Shown: positions 50,212-60,015, counted from the stretch's first letter. The stretch: DNA of 64,000 nucleotides from an uncultured Aquimarina sp. (GCA_947503835.1 CANNFM010000015.1:62001-126000); one strand, 5' to 3'. The notes: a model not told the origin generated them from the sequence alone. Made by a program: numbers and translations.

Positions 50212-51077
50212 GTAAACCCATTTATCTTATTGGTTCTAGAAATCGCTTTAGCATTTCTGTACTCCATCCATTTTTGCCCTCCTACTTTGCGCATAAGATT
50301 ATCCAAATATCGCATTATAAACACATTATAAGTCGCCTCGGTGAAATTACTTCTCTTTCTAGCCACAGAACGTATACTCATAGAGAAGCCAGGTGTTAAA
50401 TAGGTCATCTGGTGCCAATACCCTTCAGGCATATACAATGTTTCTCCATGCTTTAAATTTGCGATATATCCTTTAGCCTTTTTTAATGCTGGCCATTTTT
50501 CAAAATCAGGATTTGTATAATCTATTTCCTCATGAGAAATTAATGTATGCGGTACTTTATACAGGTATTTTGTCTCAGAAGGAGGAAACAAAATACATTG
50601 TTTTTCTCCTTGAAAGTGAAAATGAAGAATATTAGCCAAATCGATATCATAATGCATATATACTTTAGCACCAATCCCTCCAAAAAACAAAAAAGGAAAT
50701 CTCTTCATGAATTTTAGTCCTACATCTGGATAACTAAAATCAGCCTGAAGTTCGGGCACTTCTTTAAGTAAATTATACAAGAAAATACGGTAATTGGTAG
50801 GTTTATTATTAAGTAAGTTTATGTACTCACTCATTCTCATGCTGGTATGAGCTTCATTAAACTTGCGTGATGATGAAAAGCGCCTATCGTCGTATAGAGG
50901 CACGGTTTTATCTCCTGCAAGCTTATTAATATAACACAAATTCCATTTATCATAAGCTGGCCAGCCTTCTATCAAGTGCTCAATTATGACTGGTTTTTGC
51001 GATGCAACGTATTTCCTCAGAAATTCTTCCTTGGTAATAGTTTCTACTCTTTGTATTTGCTCTAAATTTAATTCCAT
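50208..51077 (-). CDS. Cupin-like (JmjC/cupin_8) oxygenase family protein
   Basis: A 289-residue protein with the Fe(II)/2-oxoglutarate-oxygenase facial triad: HYDID (HxD) near residue 140 and the distal His in MPEGYWHQMTYL. KPVIIEHLIEGWPAYDKW at the N-terminus is typical of the cupin_8 group of hydroxylases. The substrate (protein side chain or RNA) is unknown. It lies 57 bp downstream of bioB, same strand. Confidence 0.88.
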   Translation of the reverse strand: MELNLEQIQRVETITKEEFLRKYVASQKPVIIEHLIEGWPAYDKWNLCYINKLAGDKTVPLYDDRRFSSSRKFNEAHTSMRMSEYINLLNNKPTNYRIFLYNLLKEVPELQADFSYPDVGLKFMKRFPFLFFGGIGAKVYMHYDIDLANILHFHFQGEKQCILFPPSETKYLYKVPHTLISHEEIDYTNPDFEKWPALKKAKGYIANLKHGETLYMPEGYWHQMTYLTPGFSMSIRSVARKRSNFTEATYNVFIMRYLDNLMRKVGGQKWMEYRNAKAISRTNKINGFT

Positions 51078-51134
51078 AGATCATGAAAATAATTTTAAAA
51101 CCTTATGTTATCAAAAATGTCAATCGTTATGCTC

Positions 51135-52238
51135 TTATTTATCGGCAATAATTCCTTTAGCTTTTTGCTTCGCACTTTCATTTCTTTCAATCGTATGGTC
51201 AGGCCTTGACCATTTTGGTTTTTCTCCAAGAGGTTCGAATTTTGAATCTTTAGCTTCAATAGTATCTGGTTGTGCCTTTTTAACGAATGGTTTTTGTGGC
51301 TGAAGACCTAACATCTTGAACATCTCCATATCTTCACTTACATCTGGATTAGGAGTGGTGAGTAGTTTATCTCCGGCAAAAATAGAATTTGCACCAGCAA
51401 AGAAACACATTGCTTGTCCTTCTCTACTCATTTCTGTTCTCCCAGCAGATAAACGTACTTGAGTTTTTGGCATAATGATTCTGGTGGTAGCCACCATTCT
51501 GATCATATCCCAGATAGATACTGGTTTTTCCTCTTCCATGGGTGTACCTTCTACTGCAACTAATGCATTTATAGGTACAGATTCTGGCTGTGGGTTTAAT
51601 TTTGATAGCGCTACTAACATTCCAGCACGATCTTCAACGTTTTCTCCCATACCGATAATACCACCACTACAAACTGTTACATTGGTTTTACGAACATTAT
51701 CGATAGTTTGTAAACGATCTTCATATCCACGGGTAGAGATTACTTCTTTATAATATTCTTCTGAGGTATCTAAATTATGATTATAGGCATATAACCCAGC
51801 TTCAGCAAGACGTTGCGCTTGATTTTCTGTGATCATCCCAAGCGTACAACATACTTCCATATCTAATTTATTGATGGTACGCACCATCTCTAAAACATTG
51901 TCAAATTCCTGTCCATCTTTAACATTACGCCATGCCGCTCCCATGCATACTCTTGAACTTCCTGAAGCTTTAGCGCGTAGTGCCTGAGCTTTTACTTGCT
52001 GCACACTCATTAGATCATTTCCTTCGATATCTGTATGATATCGGGCAGCTTGAGGGCAGTATCCGCAGTCCTCTGGGCATCCTCCAGTCTTTATTGATAG
52101 CAGGGTAGATACTTGTACTGTATTAGGGTCATGATACTCTCTATGAATGGTCGCTGCTTCATAAAGCAAATCCATTAAAGGTTTATTATAGATATCTAAA
52201 ATCTCTTGCTTTGTCCAATCGTGTCTAATAACGCTCAT
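51135..52238 (-). CDS. bioB: Biotin synthase
   Basis: BioB inserts sulfur into dethiobiotin by radical-SAM chemistry. The start is set at the ATG at 52238 (MSVIRHDWTKQEILDIYNKP), giving 367 residues; codons further upstream to 52289 are not conserved. The 4Fe-4S motif is GGCPEDCGYCPQAA, and the 2Fe-2S ligands include NVTVCSGGIIGMGE. The C-terminal tail of about 40 residues rich in Lys/Pro is typical of the Bacteroidota form. Confidence 0.96.
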   Translation of the reverse strand: MSVIRHDWTKQEILDIYNKPLMDLLYEAATIHREYHDPNTVQVSTLLSIKTGGCPEDCGYCPQAARYHTDIEGNDLMSVQQVKAQALRAKASGSSRVCMGAAWRNVKDGQEFDNVLEMVRTINKLDMEVCCTLGMITENQAQRLAEAGLYAYNHNLDTSEEYYKEVISTRGYEDRLQTIDNVRKTNVTVCSGGIIGMGENVEDRAGMLVALSKLNPQPESVPINALVAVEGTPMEEEKPVSIWDMIRMVATTRIIMPKTQVRLSAGRTEMSREGQAMCFFAGANSIFAGDKLLTTPNPDVSEDMEMFKMLGLQPQKPFVKKAQPDTIEAKDSKFEPLGEKPKWSRPDHTIERNESAKQKAKGIIADK

Positions 52239-52348
52239 AAAATAAGGTATGTGAATCATCAAAAGTAATTGTTTCCTTTTAAAAAACACAAATTACAAAG
52301 ATCAAATTCACCTATTTTTAGTTACAATTTATACTTAATAATGTTAAT

Positions 52349-53512
52349 TTATGTGTTTGATTCTAGCAAAATACTAACTGCATTTCCGCCAAAACCGACA
52401 GCATTTATAATAATTCTATTCAATTTTTGAGGAATTGTCTTATACTCTACAAATGGAACGGGTATGAATTCCTGATGTTTTAACATTAAAATCGCTAGTT
52501 CGAGGCTCAAAATTCCACTGGCACCAAAGGTATGACCTATTTTCCATTTGTTTGTGGTCAAGGCAGGAATAGCGTTCCCAAAAACTGCTTTTATAGCATT
52601 GTATTCTGCCAAATCTCCTTTTACTGTTCCCGGAGCATGCATAACAACCGCATCTATTTCATCTATTGAAATTTCTCCTAATGCCATTTTCATAGACTTT
52701 TGAAAACAATCGGCATCTGTAGATATCGATATATTATGTTTCAAAGGTTCTGTTGCATACCCAATCCCTTTTATTACAGCCAATGCATTTTCTTTATATC
52801 CTTTTTCTAAGCAGGCAATTGCTGCTCCTTCACCAAGAAACATAGAATTCCTATTTTTCTCCCAATTCATTGCCTGGCAAGGGTATTTTGATTCGCTATC
52901 TGAAGCATAAATCTTTAATGCTTTCATTTGCGCTATCGTAAATGGTGTTAATGGAGCTTCGCTTCCTCCTACCAAAAATTTATCTGCTAAACCTGATTGT
53001 AACCAGGCAAAGCCGTTTAGCACAGCATGCAATGCTGTTGAACAGGTAATAGAATGGCTAATTACAGGGCCATTAGTTTGCAGGTCATGAGCAATCCAGG
53101 AGGAAATGTTTCCTAGTGTAGTGGTGGGCGAACTTAGTGTTGAGGATTTACCATTTTCAAGAAACTCCTTATGGTATTTCTCAAAAAGCCCCGTTGCCCC
53201 TCGCGAAGAACCTATATTAATACCAAAATCACTGTCCTTATCCCACTCGGCACTTTTGACAACTTGCCTCGCTGCATAGATCCCAAAAAGAACTGAATCA
53301 TCTAATGATTCAAAATGATGGCTTTCTGCTCTTAATTTGGCAATTATCTGCGCTACCTTAGGGCTAAGTGTAGCTATCGGTGTTTGTTCTCCACCAAAAT
53401 CCTTAAAAGAAATACAATGAGTTTGATCTTTGTATTTTTTCCATATCTCTTCAGATGAAATCCCTAATGAGGAAATAGAAGAAATCCCAGTTATTGATAT
53501 AGTTTGCTGCAA
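52349..53512 (-). CDS. Beta-ketoacyl-ACP synthase-like enzyme in the biotin locus
   Basis: A 387-residue thiolase-fold condensing enzyme of the FabB/FabF type. The catalytic Cys157 (SITCSTALHAVL), His292 (MHAPGTVKGD) and His327 (KWKIGHTFGASG) are all present. It lies 110 bp before bioB on the same strand and next to the other bio genes, so it may supply a pimeloyl precursor chain, rather than serve bulk fatty-acid synthesis. The link is by context. Confidence 0.88.
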   Translation of the reverse strand: MQQTISITGISSISSLGISSEEIWKKYKDQTHCISFKDFGGEQTPIATLSPKVAQIIAKLRAESHHFESLDDSVLFGIYAARQVVKSAEWDKDSDFGINIGSSRGATGLFEKYHKEFLENGKSSTLSSPTTTLGNISSWIAHDLQTNGPVISHSITCSTALHAVLNGFAWLQSGLADKFLVGGSEAPLTPFTIAQMKALKIYASDSESKYPCQAMNWEKNRNSMFLGEGAAIACLEKGYKENALAVIKGIGYATEPLKHNISISTDADCFQKSMKMALGEISIDEIDAVVMHAPGTVKGDLAEYNAIKAVFGNAIPALTTNKWKIGHTFGASGILSLELAILMLKHQEFIPVPFVEYKTIPQKLNRIIINAVGFGGNAVSILLESNT

Positions 53513-53646
53513 TTTTTAAGTTTTGGCAAATGTACTGGTTTGTTCAATATATTTTATGTTTTTTGCAATACTTTAAAAGTATACTCTTCGTAACAAAAAA
53601 CAAATTTTGGCTACTTATGTGTAAAAAAACTATATTGTAACGAGTT

Positions 53647-54081
53647 ATGAATGATCACATACAGCACAGAAGTTGGTTTAGCCGAAATTGGGGTTGGGCA
53701 GTCCCTCTTGGAGGTTGCCTTACCATCATTGTTTTATTTTTTGTATTTCTCGGCTCGGTTATATTTGGAGTTAGTGAATTAATAACACAATCTGTTCCTC
53801 ATCAGGATGCCCTTTTAAAGGTAAACGAAGATGAATATATAGTAGATATATTAGGAGAGCCTATAGAAACCAATGGTATTATGAATGGTAATCTGTCTTA
53901 TAAAAACAATGTTGGTACCGCCGATATTTCTATCCCTATAAAAGGGCCAAATGGAGAAGCACAATTGTATGTGGTAGGAACCAAACAAAATGATCAATGG
54001 ACCTATACAGAAATGTATGTTATAGTATCTGAAACCGACGAGCAGATTGATTTATTGGGATATGAACAGAAAGATCAATAA
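53647..54081 (+). CDS. Coa1-family membrane protein
   Basis: A 144-residue protein with one N-terminal membrane helix (about 17-42) and a small alpha/beta domain (ALLKVNEDEYIVDILGEPIE, TADISIPIKGPNGEAQLYVV). The pattern is that of the cytochrome-oxidase assembly factor Coa1/Tim21-like family. Its place among biotin genes on the opposite strand is unexplained. It meets bioA 2 nt tail to tail. Confidence 0.75.
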   Translation: MNDHIQHRSWFSRNWGWAVPLGGCLTIIVLFFVFLGSVIFGVSELITQSVPHQDALLKVNEDEYIVDILGEPIETNGIMNGNLSYKNNVGTADISIPIKGPNGEAQLYVVGTKQNDQWTYTEMYVIVSETDEQIDLLGYEQKDQ

Positions 54082-54082
54082 C

Positions 54083-55348
54083 TTATAGTGCCTCTAATAA
54101 ATCAACAATCACATCATAAATAGTGTTCAATTGCTCTTCTGTAATTACATAAGGAGCTAAAATATAAATTGTGCTACCCAACGGTCTTAAAAAGACCCCG
54201 CTTTCTATAAAATGATTAAAAATCTCATATCTTTTTTTACCATATCGATCCATTTCGATATTTAAATCTAAAGCATATATAATTCCTTTCTGCCGAGTGG
54301 TTTTTACCTTAGGATGATCTTTAATTTTATCGTTAAATTGCTCATGCGATTTAATAATCCTCTGAATATTATTCTGGATTTCTTCAGAATGTAATAATTC
54401 TACCCCCGAAATGGCTACAGCACATGCAATTGGATTAGCAGAGTAGGTGTGTGCATGAAAAAAAGCTTTACCCACCGAATCATCTAAAAATGCATCATAA
54501 ATCTCTTGTGTACAACTAGTGACCGCCATGGGTACAAATCCTGCTGTAAGCGCCTTAGACATAGAAATAATATCCGGTTTCGTTTCTATATACTCAGATG
54601 CAAAGTTTTTTCCCGTTTTGCCAAAACCTGTCATCACCTCATCAGCAATTGTAATCACTTTGCTCTCTTTGCAAATATTCAGGATTTGATCCAGATGCTC
54701 TGCTTCAAACATATGCATAGCGTTTGCCCCTTGTACCAATGGTTCATAAATAAAAGCAGCTACTTGATTAGTATTAATAATATCTTGTAATTGCTTTAGA
54801 GTGCTATCCATGTTTTCCGAATTAGGAGTCGGAATTCGTTTTACATCAATAAAAAAATCTTCAAAAGGGCCATTATACACCGAAAGACCAGAGGCAGACA
54901 TGGCACCAAATGTATCGCCATGAAAACCATCCTCAAAAGCTATGATTGTATTTCTCTTCTCACCTTTATTAAAATGGTACTGCAATGCCATTTTGATTCC
55001 TACCTCATTTGCGGTAGATCCATTATCTGAAAAAAAAATTTTCTCCTGATTCCCCGGTAGGATTTTGATCAACTCTTCAGATAATTTTATAGCCGGTTCA
55101 TGTGTAAATCCTGAAAACACAATTTGATCCAATTTTTGCATCTGCTCCTGAGCTTTCTGAAGAATATAATCATTGCAATGCCCATACATCGCAGTGTACC
55201 ATGATGCAATACCATCAATATATGTTGTGCCGTCTTCACCATATAAAAGAACTCCTTTTGCTTTAACAATAGGTAATGCCTCAGGATGAATTTTATGCTG
55301 CGTTAATGGATGCCAAAGGTGTTTTTTATCTCTTTCTTTTAAAGTCAT
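54083..55348 (-). CDS. bioA: Adenosylmethionine--8-amino-7-oxononanoate aminotransferase
   Basis: BioA makes 7,8-diaminopelargonate with SAM as amino donor. The 421-residue PLP enzyme has HLWHPLTQHKIHPEALPIVK, the PLP lysine in IISMSKALTAGFVPMA, EVMTGFGKTGK and the C-terminal FLRPLGSTIYILAPYV. It follows bioD by 110 bp that contain palindromic repeats. Confidence 0.96.
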   Translation of the reverse strand: MTLKERDKKHLWHPLTQHKIHPEALPIVKAKGVLLYGEDGTTYIDGIASWYTAMYGHCNDYILQKAQEQMQKLDQIVFSGFTHEPAIKLSEELIKILPGNQEKIFFSDNGSTANEVGIKMALQYHFNKGEKRNTIIAFEDGFHGDTFGAMSASGLSVYNGPFEDFFIDVKRIPTPNSENMDSTLKQLQDIINTNQVAAFIYEPLVQGANAMHMFEAEHLDQILNICKESKVITIADEVMTGFGKTGKNFASEYIETKPDIISMSKALTAGFVPMAVTSCTQEIYDAFLDDSVGKAFFHAHTYSANPIACAVAISGVELLHSEEIQNNIQRIIKSHEQFNDKIKDHPKVKTTRQKGIIYALDLNIEMDRYGKKRYEIFNHFIESGVFLRPLGSTIYILAPYVITEEQLNTIYDVIVDLLEAL

Positions 55349-55359
55349 ATCGTATGTTA

Positions 55360-55440
55360 TTTCCGCTAAAGCGGAAAAGATTTAATTTAACACTTACATA
55401 CCCTGTGAATCCGAGCCTACATTTCGACAAGCTCAATGTA
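55360..55440. repeat. Palindrome and REP core between bioD and bioA
   Basis: A hairpin 'tttccgctaaagcggaaa' (55360-55377) and a copy of 'atttcgacaagctcaatgt' (about 55421-55439), the same core as at 1.1, 14.0 and 23.6 kb. They lie within the bio transcript, after bioD and before bioA. Confidence 0.65.
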
Positions 55441-55458
55441 CACCGCTGGTATCACAAA

Positions 55459-56076
55459 TTAAAGCGATTCTAACGTTTCCTTAAACAATTCTGCATACTC
55501 TTTAACTACCGTTGTATCAAAATAAGGTTCGTTATTAATTCTGCCTATCACTTGAACTCCTGTCATTTTTTTGATAATATCTTCTGTAGTTTTGTGCTCT
55601 TCTCCATTAAAAATAATAGCAGGATTGCATCCTTTATTTTTCAAAATCTCTAAGGTCATCAAAGTATGGTTAATACTTCCTAAATAATGTCTAGATACTA
55701 CGATAACTTTGTATTCAGGTTTTATAATATCTATTATAGTTTCGGTATTGTTTAAAGGCACTAACAAGCCTCCTGCACCTTCAATTACTAAATTATTATC
55801 CGTTTCCGGAAGAATAATTTTGTCGGTTTCAATAGTTATATTATCAATTTCTGCAGCGGCATGCGGACTCATTGGAGTATGTAATGCGTACTTGTTTTTA
55901 TGGAAATGTGATTTTAGATTAGACACCATTTGCTTTACTTTATCGGTGTCTGAAAAGTCTAAATCTCCAGCTTGTATTGGTTTAAAATAATCTGCTTGCA
56001 GCGCTTCGACCACAATTGCTGAAGCAATAGTTTTTCCAACATCGGTTCCTATTCCTGTAATGAATATTTTTTTCAT
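55459..56076 (-). CDS. bioD: Dethiobiotin synthetase
   Basis: BioD closes the ureido ring of dethiobiotin using CO2 and ATP. The 205-residue protein starts with the P-loop ITGIGTDVGKTIASAIVVEA and has NLVIEGAGGLLVPLNN, the Mg-binding block. Length is normal. Confidence 0.95.
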   Translation of the reverse strand: MKKIFITGIGTDVGKTIASAIVVEALQADYFKPIQAGDLDFSDTDKVKQMVSNLKSHFHKNKYALHTPMSPHAAAEIDNITIETDKIILPETDNNLVIEGAGGLLVPLNNTETIIDIIKPEYKVIVVSRHYLGSINHTLMTLEILKNKGCNPAIIFNGEEHKTTEDIIKKMTGVQVIGRINNEPYFDTTVVKEYAELFKETLESL

Positions 56077-56081
56077 AAGCC

Positions 56082-56210
56082 CCTCACCCCAACCCTCTCC
56101 CCAAAGTGGAGAGGGAGCAATGGCGTGTTCTAATTTATTTAAAAAGTTAAAAAATTAATTATTCATACTTTAAATCATTTCTCCTTTAGGGAGAAATAAG
56201 AATGAGGGAT
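56082..56210. repeat. Inverted pair of palindromic repeats between bioF and bioD
   Basis: The first unit is 'cccctcaccccaaccctctc' then 'cccaaagtggagagggag' (56083-56121). The second, in opposite orientation, is 'aatcatttctcctttaggg' then 'agaaataagaatgaggga' (56173-56209). Palindrome core plus C-rich tail match the units around the leuS DUF559 module. No gene lies between. Confidence 0.65.
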
Positions 56211-56227
56211 ACTGAAAAAATGTATAA

Positions 56228-57439
56228 TTATTTTTTTGAATCCTTCTTCTCTACTTTCACAAAGGTAGCCAACAACTCTAAAACTTCGTTAATTTCCTCT
56301 TTAGAATTAAAACTATGCAGGCAAAAACGCAATCGTTCTTTACCTTGAGGTACGGTAGGTGATAAAATAGGTTTTACATCAAATCCCTTCTCTTTCATTT
56401 TAGCAGCTACACTTTTTACATTTGCATTACCCGAAATAATACAACAATGTATTGCAGAATTACTTTCAATAAATCTTGATTTTAAATTCGTAGTTTCTAT
56501 TTTTTTATTGAAGAACTGTATATTTTGATGCAATTTTTCGATTTCGACAGTACTTTGTAATTCTTGGTAAGCCGACTGAATTGTAGCCAATGAATGTGGT
56601 GGTAACCCGGTGGTATAGATAAAACTCCTGGCAAAATTAATCAAAAAGCTTTTTAATTTTTCTGATCCCAAAATCACTGCTCCATGACATCCTAGTGCCT
56701 TACCAAAGGTATTGATCCTGGCAAATACTTGATTTTCTAACCCCAATTCCTGAAGCAGGCCTACACCGCTCTCTCCAAAAATTCCGGTAGCATGTGCTTC
56801 GTCTACAATTAGATGACAAGCATTGGATTTGCAAAAATCAACAAAACCTTTAAGGTCTGGCGAATCTCCATCCATAGAGAAAACTGATTCGGTTACAACA
56901 TATAGTTCTTTGTTATCGCTGTTTGCATTTCGACTACGTTCAATGTGCCAGCGAAGATTTTCTAAATCATTATGAGTGAATTTGTATGATTTGGCATTAC
57001 TCATTTGGATTCCATCCCGAATCGAGGCATGGATCAATTCATCATAAAAAATTAAATCCCCCCTTTGAGGAACCGAAGAAAAAAAACCAACATTAGCATC
57101 ATATCCTGAATTAAAGATCAAAGCCTCATCAGTATCATGAAAATCAGTAAGTATTTTTTCGGTATTTGTATATAATTTATGATTGCCAGACAATAAACGA
57201 GAACCCGTTGCTCCGTTTTGATATCTATTCTTTTCAATTAATAATTGATGTGACCTATCGAAAATTGTCTTTGATAACGCAAAACCCAGGTAATCGTTAG
57301 ATGAGAAATCAACCAGATTGTTTTGCTCAGAAAGTTTTCGCAAAGCATTACTTTCTTTGCGTTGATCTATTTTTTTTTGCAGTTTATTAGGAAATGTTTT
57401 CAATCCTTTAGCTTTATTTATCTTTACAAATATAGACAA
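56228..57439 (-). CDS. bioF: 8-amino-7-oxononanoate synthase
   Basis: BioF condenses pimeloyl thioester with alanine. The 403-residue PLP protein of the alpha-oxoamine synthase family shows DFSSNDYLGFALSKTIFD, GATGSRLLSGNHKLYTNTEK, LIVDEAHATGIFGESGVG and the PLP lysine in NTFGKALGCHGAVIL. It heads the bio run and is divergent from the GNAT gene with 42 bp between starts. Confidence 0.95.
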   Translation of the reverse strand: MSIFVKINKAKGLKTFPNKLQKKIDQRKESNALRKLSEQNNLVDFSSNDYLGFALSKTIFDRSHQLLIEKNRYQNGATGSRLLSGNHKLYTNTEKILTDFHDTDEALIFNSGYDANVGFFSSVPQRGDLIFYDELIHASIRDGIQMSNAKSYKFTHNDLENLRWHIERSRNANSDNKELYVVTESVFSMDGDSPDLKGFVDFCKSNACHLIVDEAHATGIFGESGVGLLQELGLENQVFARINTFGKALGCHGAVILGSEKLKSFLINFARSFIYTTGLPPHSLATIQSAYQELQSTVEIEKLHQNIQFFNKKIETTNLKSRFIESNSAIHCCIISGNANVKSVAAKMKEKGFDVKPILSPTVPQGKERLRFCLHSFNSKEEINEVLELLATFVKVEKKDSKK

Positions 57440-57481
57440 TGCATTAACTTTATCGAGACATCCTAAAGTATACCTATCAGA

Positions 57482-58027
57482 ATGAAAAAGATTAACTATA
57501 CCATTGTATCTACTATAGAAGAATTACGACAAATTATTCAGCTTCAACGCACTAATTTACCTTCCTCAATCTCTATGACCGAAAAACAGAAAGAGGGTTT
57601 TGTAACTGTACAACATGATCTGGATGTTTTAGAAAGAATGAATGATGTACAACCTCATATCATAGCAAAGGATGGTAATAACGTGGTCGGATATGCCCTA
57701 TCTATGGTTAAAGATTTTAAAGATGATATAGAGGTTTTAAAACCCATGTTTGACAAAATAGATACGCAAATAGATCATAAAGTATCCTATATTGTAATGG
57801 GGCAAATATGTATTGATAAAGCTTATCGAAAACAAGGCATTTTTAGAGGATTATATTATAAAATGCGAGATGAATTGAAGTCGAAGTATGATCTACTTAT
57901 TACCGAAGTCGCTGCAAACAATAACCGCTCATTACAGGCACATTATACCGTAGGATTTACAGATTTGCTTGTATATGATTCTGACGGTGTTACCACCTGG
58001 CACATCATGCAATGGGATTGGAAATAA
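57482..58027 (+). CDS. GNAT family acetyltransferase
   Basis: A 181-residue N-acetyltransferase. The acetyl-CoA segment is VMGQICIDKAYRKQGIFRGL (motif A, RxxGIxRG), and ITEVAANNNRSLQAHYTVGF is motif B. Substrate unknown. It is flanked downstream by an inverted copy of the repeat found after bioF. Confidence 0.85.
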   Translation: MKKINYTIVSTIEELRQIIQLQRTNLPSSISMTEKQKEGFVTVQHDLDVLERMNDVQPHIIAKDGNNVVGYALSMVKDFKDDIEVLKPMFDKIDTQIDHKVSYIVMGQICIDKAYRKQGIFRGLYYKMRDELKSKYDLLITEVAANNNRSLQAHYTVGFTDLLVYDSDGVTTWHIMQWDWK

Positions 58028-58073
58028 TGTATCTATATTGAATCTAAAAGTTAATTCCACATTGTTTTTAGCC

Positions 58074-58111
58074 ATCCCTCATTCCTGTTTCTCCCATAGA
58101 GAGAAATGATT
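58074..58111. repeat. Palindromic repeat after GNAT gene, inverted copy of 56173-56210
   Basis: 'atccctcattcctgtttctc' then 'ccatagagagaaatgatt' is the reverse complement, with about six differences, of the unit at 56173-56210. The two copies bracket bioF and the GNAT gene as inverted repeats 1.9 kb apart. Confidence 0.7.
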
Positions 58112-58147
58112 AATGGTATGTGTAATTAATTTTAATATTTAAGATAA

Positions 58148-59239
58148 TCAAAATTCAGCAAAACGCTGATCATTAACAAAATCATCATCTGTTAGTGTTT
58201 TTAGAAATGCTATGATTTGTTGCTTTTCTATATCTGTCATTGGTACCCCAACAATACTACCACTTTCATCCTTAAACATTGGATCTAAGGTTGCTGAATC
58301 TACCATACCATCACTGTAGTGATTTAAAACATCGTTTAATGTTGTAAATCTACCGTCATGCATATACGGAAACGTAAGTTCAATATTTCTTAGACTCGGT
58401 ACCTTGAATTTTTGCATATCTGCTTCAAGACCTGTTACTCGTTTTCTTCCGATATCATTGTACTCTGGATCAACGGCAAGACCATTATTACGATAAGATT
58501 GATCTGTAAAAAGTGTTCCTGAGTGACAAGAGGCGCATTTCGTATTAAAAAGATCAAAACCTGCTTTTTCGTCATCCGTAAAAACAGAACCTTCATTTCT
58601 TTCTATTTTATCATATTTAGAATTAGCAGAAACCATCATGATCATAAATTGAGAAAGGGCTTTGAGCATATTCTCAGAATTGATTTTTTGATCTTCGAAT
58701 GCTTCGGCAAATAGTTTTACGTATTCTGGTTCATCTTCTAATTTTTTAAGAATACTGTTAAAGGTTTCATTCATTTCTACCTCTGCAGTAATAGGTACAA
58801 TAGGTTGTAAATCTAAATGCATTACAGCACCGTCCCATGTAAATTCTTTCATAAATGCCATATTATGCAAGGGTTGTGCATTACGCGTACCTAAAGCACC
58901 ATCTACACCATGACTAACAATATGAGTATGATGGGTAAATGCAAAATCTTGTATATGACAAAACCCACAAGAAATTACTCCATCTGATGCTAATTTCCCC
59001 TCATAAAAGAGTTTTTTGCCTAATTCGAACCCTTTTTCGGTAGGAGGGTTAAGTGAAACGTTATAGCTAGGCTCAGGAAAATTTGCTGGAACTGTAAATT
59101 CTAATTTAGCATTTTCAATCTCTTCTTCTGGTGGTGTAATAGAGACATAATCATCCTTTTCGGAGCTACATGAAGCTCCGAAAAGAATAACTATTATATA
59201 ATATGAAAGTAGTTTCAACTTTATTTTAATTAGTAACAC
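58148..59239 (-). CDS. Di-heme peroxidase/MauG family lipoprotein, MbnH-like
   Basis: A 363-residue protein with a lipoprotein signal (YIIVILFGASCSSEKDD) and two c-type heme motifs, CGFCHI (about residue 98) and CASCHS (about 241). It belongs to the cytochrome-c peroxidase/MauG family. Its first 14 nt overlap the end of the MbnP-like gene, so the two proteins are coupled. In the known MbnPH systems the MauG-like MbnH oxidises a tryptophan of MbnP to kynurenine for copper binding. A simple peroxidase function is the alternative. Confidence 0.85.
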   Translation of the reverse strand: MLLIKIKLKLLSYYIIVILFGASCSSEKDDYVSITPPEEEIENAKLEFTVPANFPEPSYNVSLNPPTEKGFELGKKLFYEGKLASDGVISCGFCHIQDFAFTHHTHIVSHGVDGALGTRNAQPLHNMAFMKEFTWDGAVMHLDLQPIVPITAEVEMNETFNSILKKLEDEPEYVKLFAEAFEDQKINSENMLKALSQFMIMMVSANSKYDKIERNEGSVFTDDEKAGFDLFNTKCASCHSGTLFTDQSYRNNGLAVDPEYNDIGRKRVTGLEADMQKFKVPSLRNIELTFPYMHDGRFTTLNDVLNHYSDGMVDSATLDPMFKDESGSIVGVPMTDIEKQQIIAFLKTLTDDDFVNDQRFAEF

Positions 59240-60005
59240 CAGTCACGCTAAACATGGTGCTTATGTTTTTAGCAATTATTGGAGCATTAACCGGATCCAC
59301 CTGCACATTACTTGCTTTATCTAAAGAATGTGTGTTTGTACTATCAAAAACCTTGGCTACATCAACATTTATTGCAACTTCTGGTGATGATGATTCTGCT
59401 ATCGTTAATGCTTCAGGTAAGTCTACTGTTATTTCTTGATAATTATCCAACGTAGCTCCATGACTACCTACATGAATTATAAAAGGTTCGTCGACTTTAG
59501 CACCAAATGTAAATGTTCCTTCAAATTTAAGGAATTTATATCCAGCAGACCAAGACCATAACATTCCGTTTTCTTCTGCAGTAGGAATAAAATCAGCCAT
59601 ACCCGACTCAAATGGGTATTTAGACGCCTCTACTCCAAAACCAAATCTAATTTTAGTATATTCTCCAGTATTGATGTCTGCAAGGCTTATTTTTTTACTT
59701 GCCACCACTTCTTCATTAATTACAAAGTAGCTTCGTTCTACAGGGTACTTAAATTCTTCACCATTTTCTTTAATTAAAACAATATTGCTTATGATGTATT
59801 TTAATTCAGAAATGGTATACTCTTCATTGCTTGCATTAGTATATGAATCTGTACCTAATTCTATACCGGTATTATTGATTGTGTTTTTAAAATCAAGTGC
59901 AACCGTACCAAATGTTTCTGGTGGTGTAATAGCATTATCGTCATCATCTTTACATGACACTACACTTATTACGATTGCTAAAAAGATATATATTATTTTT
60001 TTCAT
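59226..60005 (-). CDS. MbnP-like copper-binding lipoprotein
   Basis: A 259-residue lipoprotein; MKKIIYIFLAIVISVVSCKD with acidic residues after the Cys (surface-export signal). The domain contains LGTDSYTNASNEEYTISELK and the conserved aromatic block MLWSWSAGYKFLKFEG, the site class in which one Trp is oxidised in MbnP/CorA proteins. Its partner di-heme enzyme is directly downstream with overlapping codons. Copper binding is inferred from the family. Confidence 0.83.
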   Translation of the reverse strand: MKKIIYIFLAIVISVVSCKDDDDNAITPPETFGTVALDFKNTINNTGIELGTDSYTNASNEEYTISELKYIISNIVLIKENGEEFKYPVERSYFVINEEVVASKKISLADINTGEYTKIRFGFGVEASKYPFESGMADFIPTAEENGMLWSWSAGYKFLKFEGTFTFGAKVDEPFIIHVGSHGATLDNYQEITVDLPEALTIAESSSPEVAINVDVAKVFDSTNTHSLDKASNVQVDPVNAPIIAKNISTMFSVTGVTN

Positions 60006-60015
60006 TGTGTGTTTA

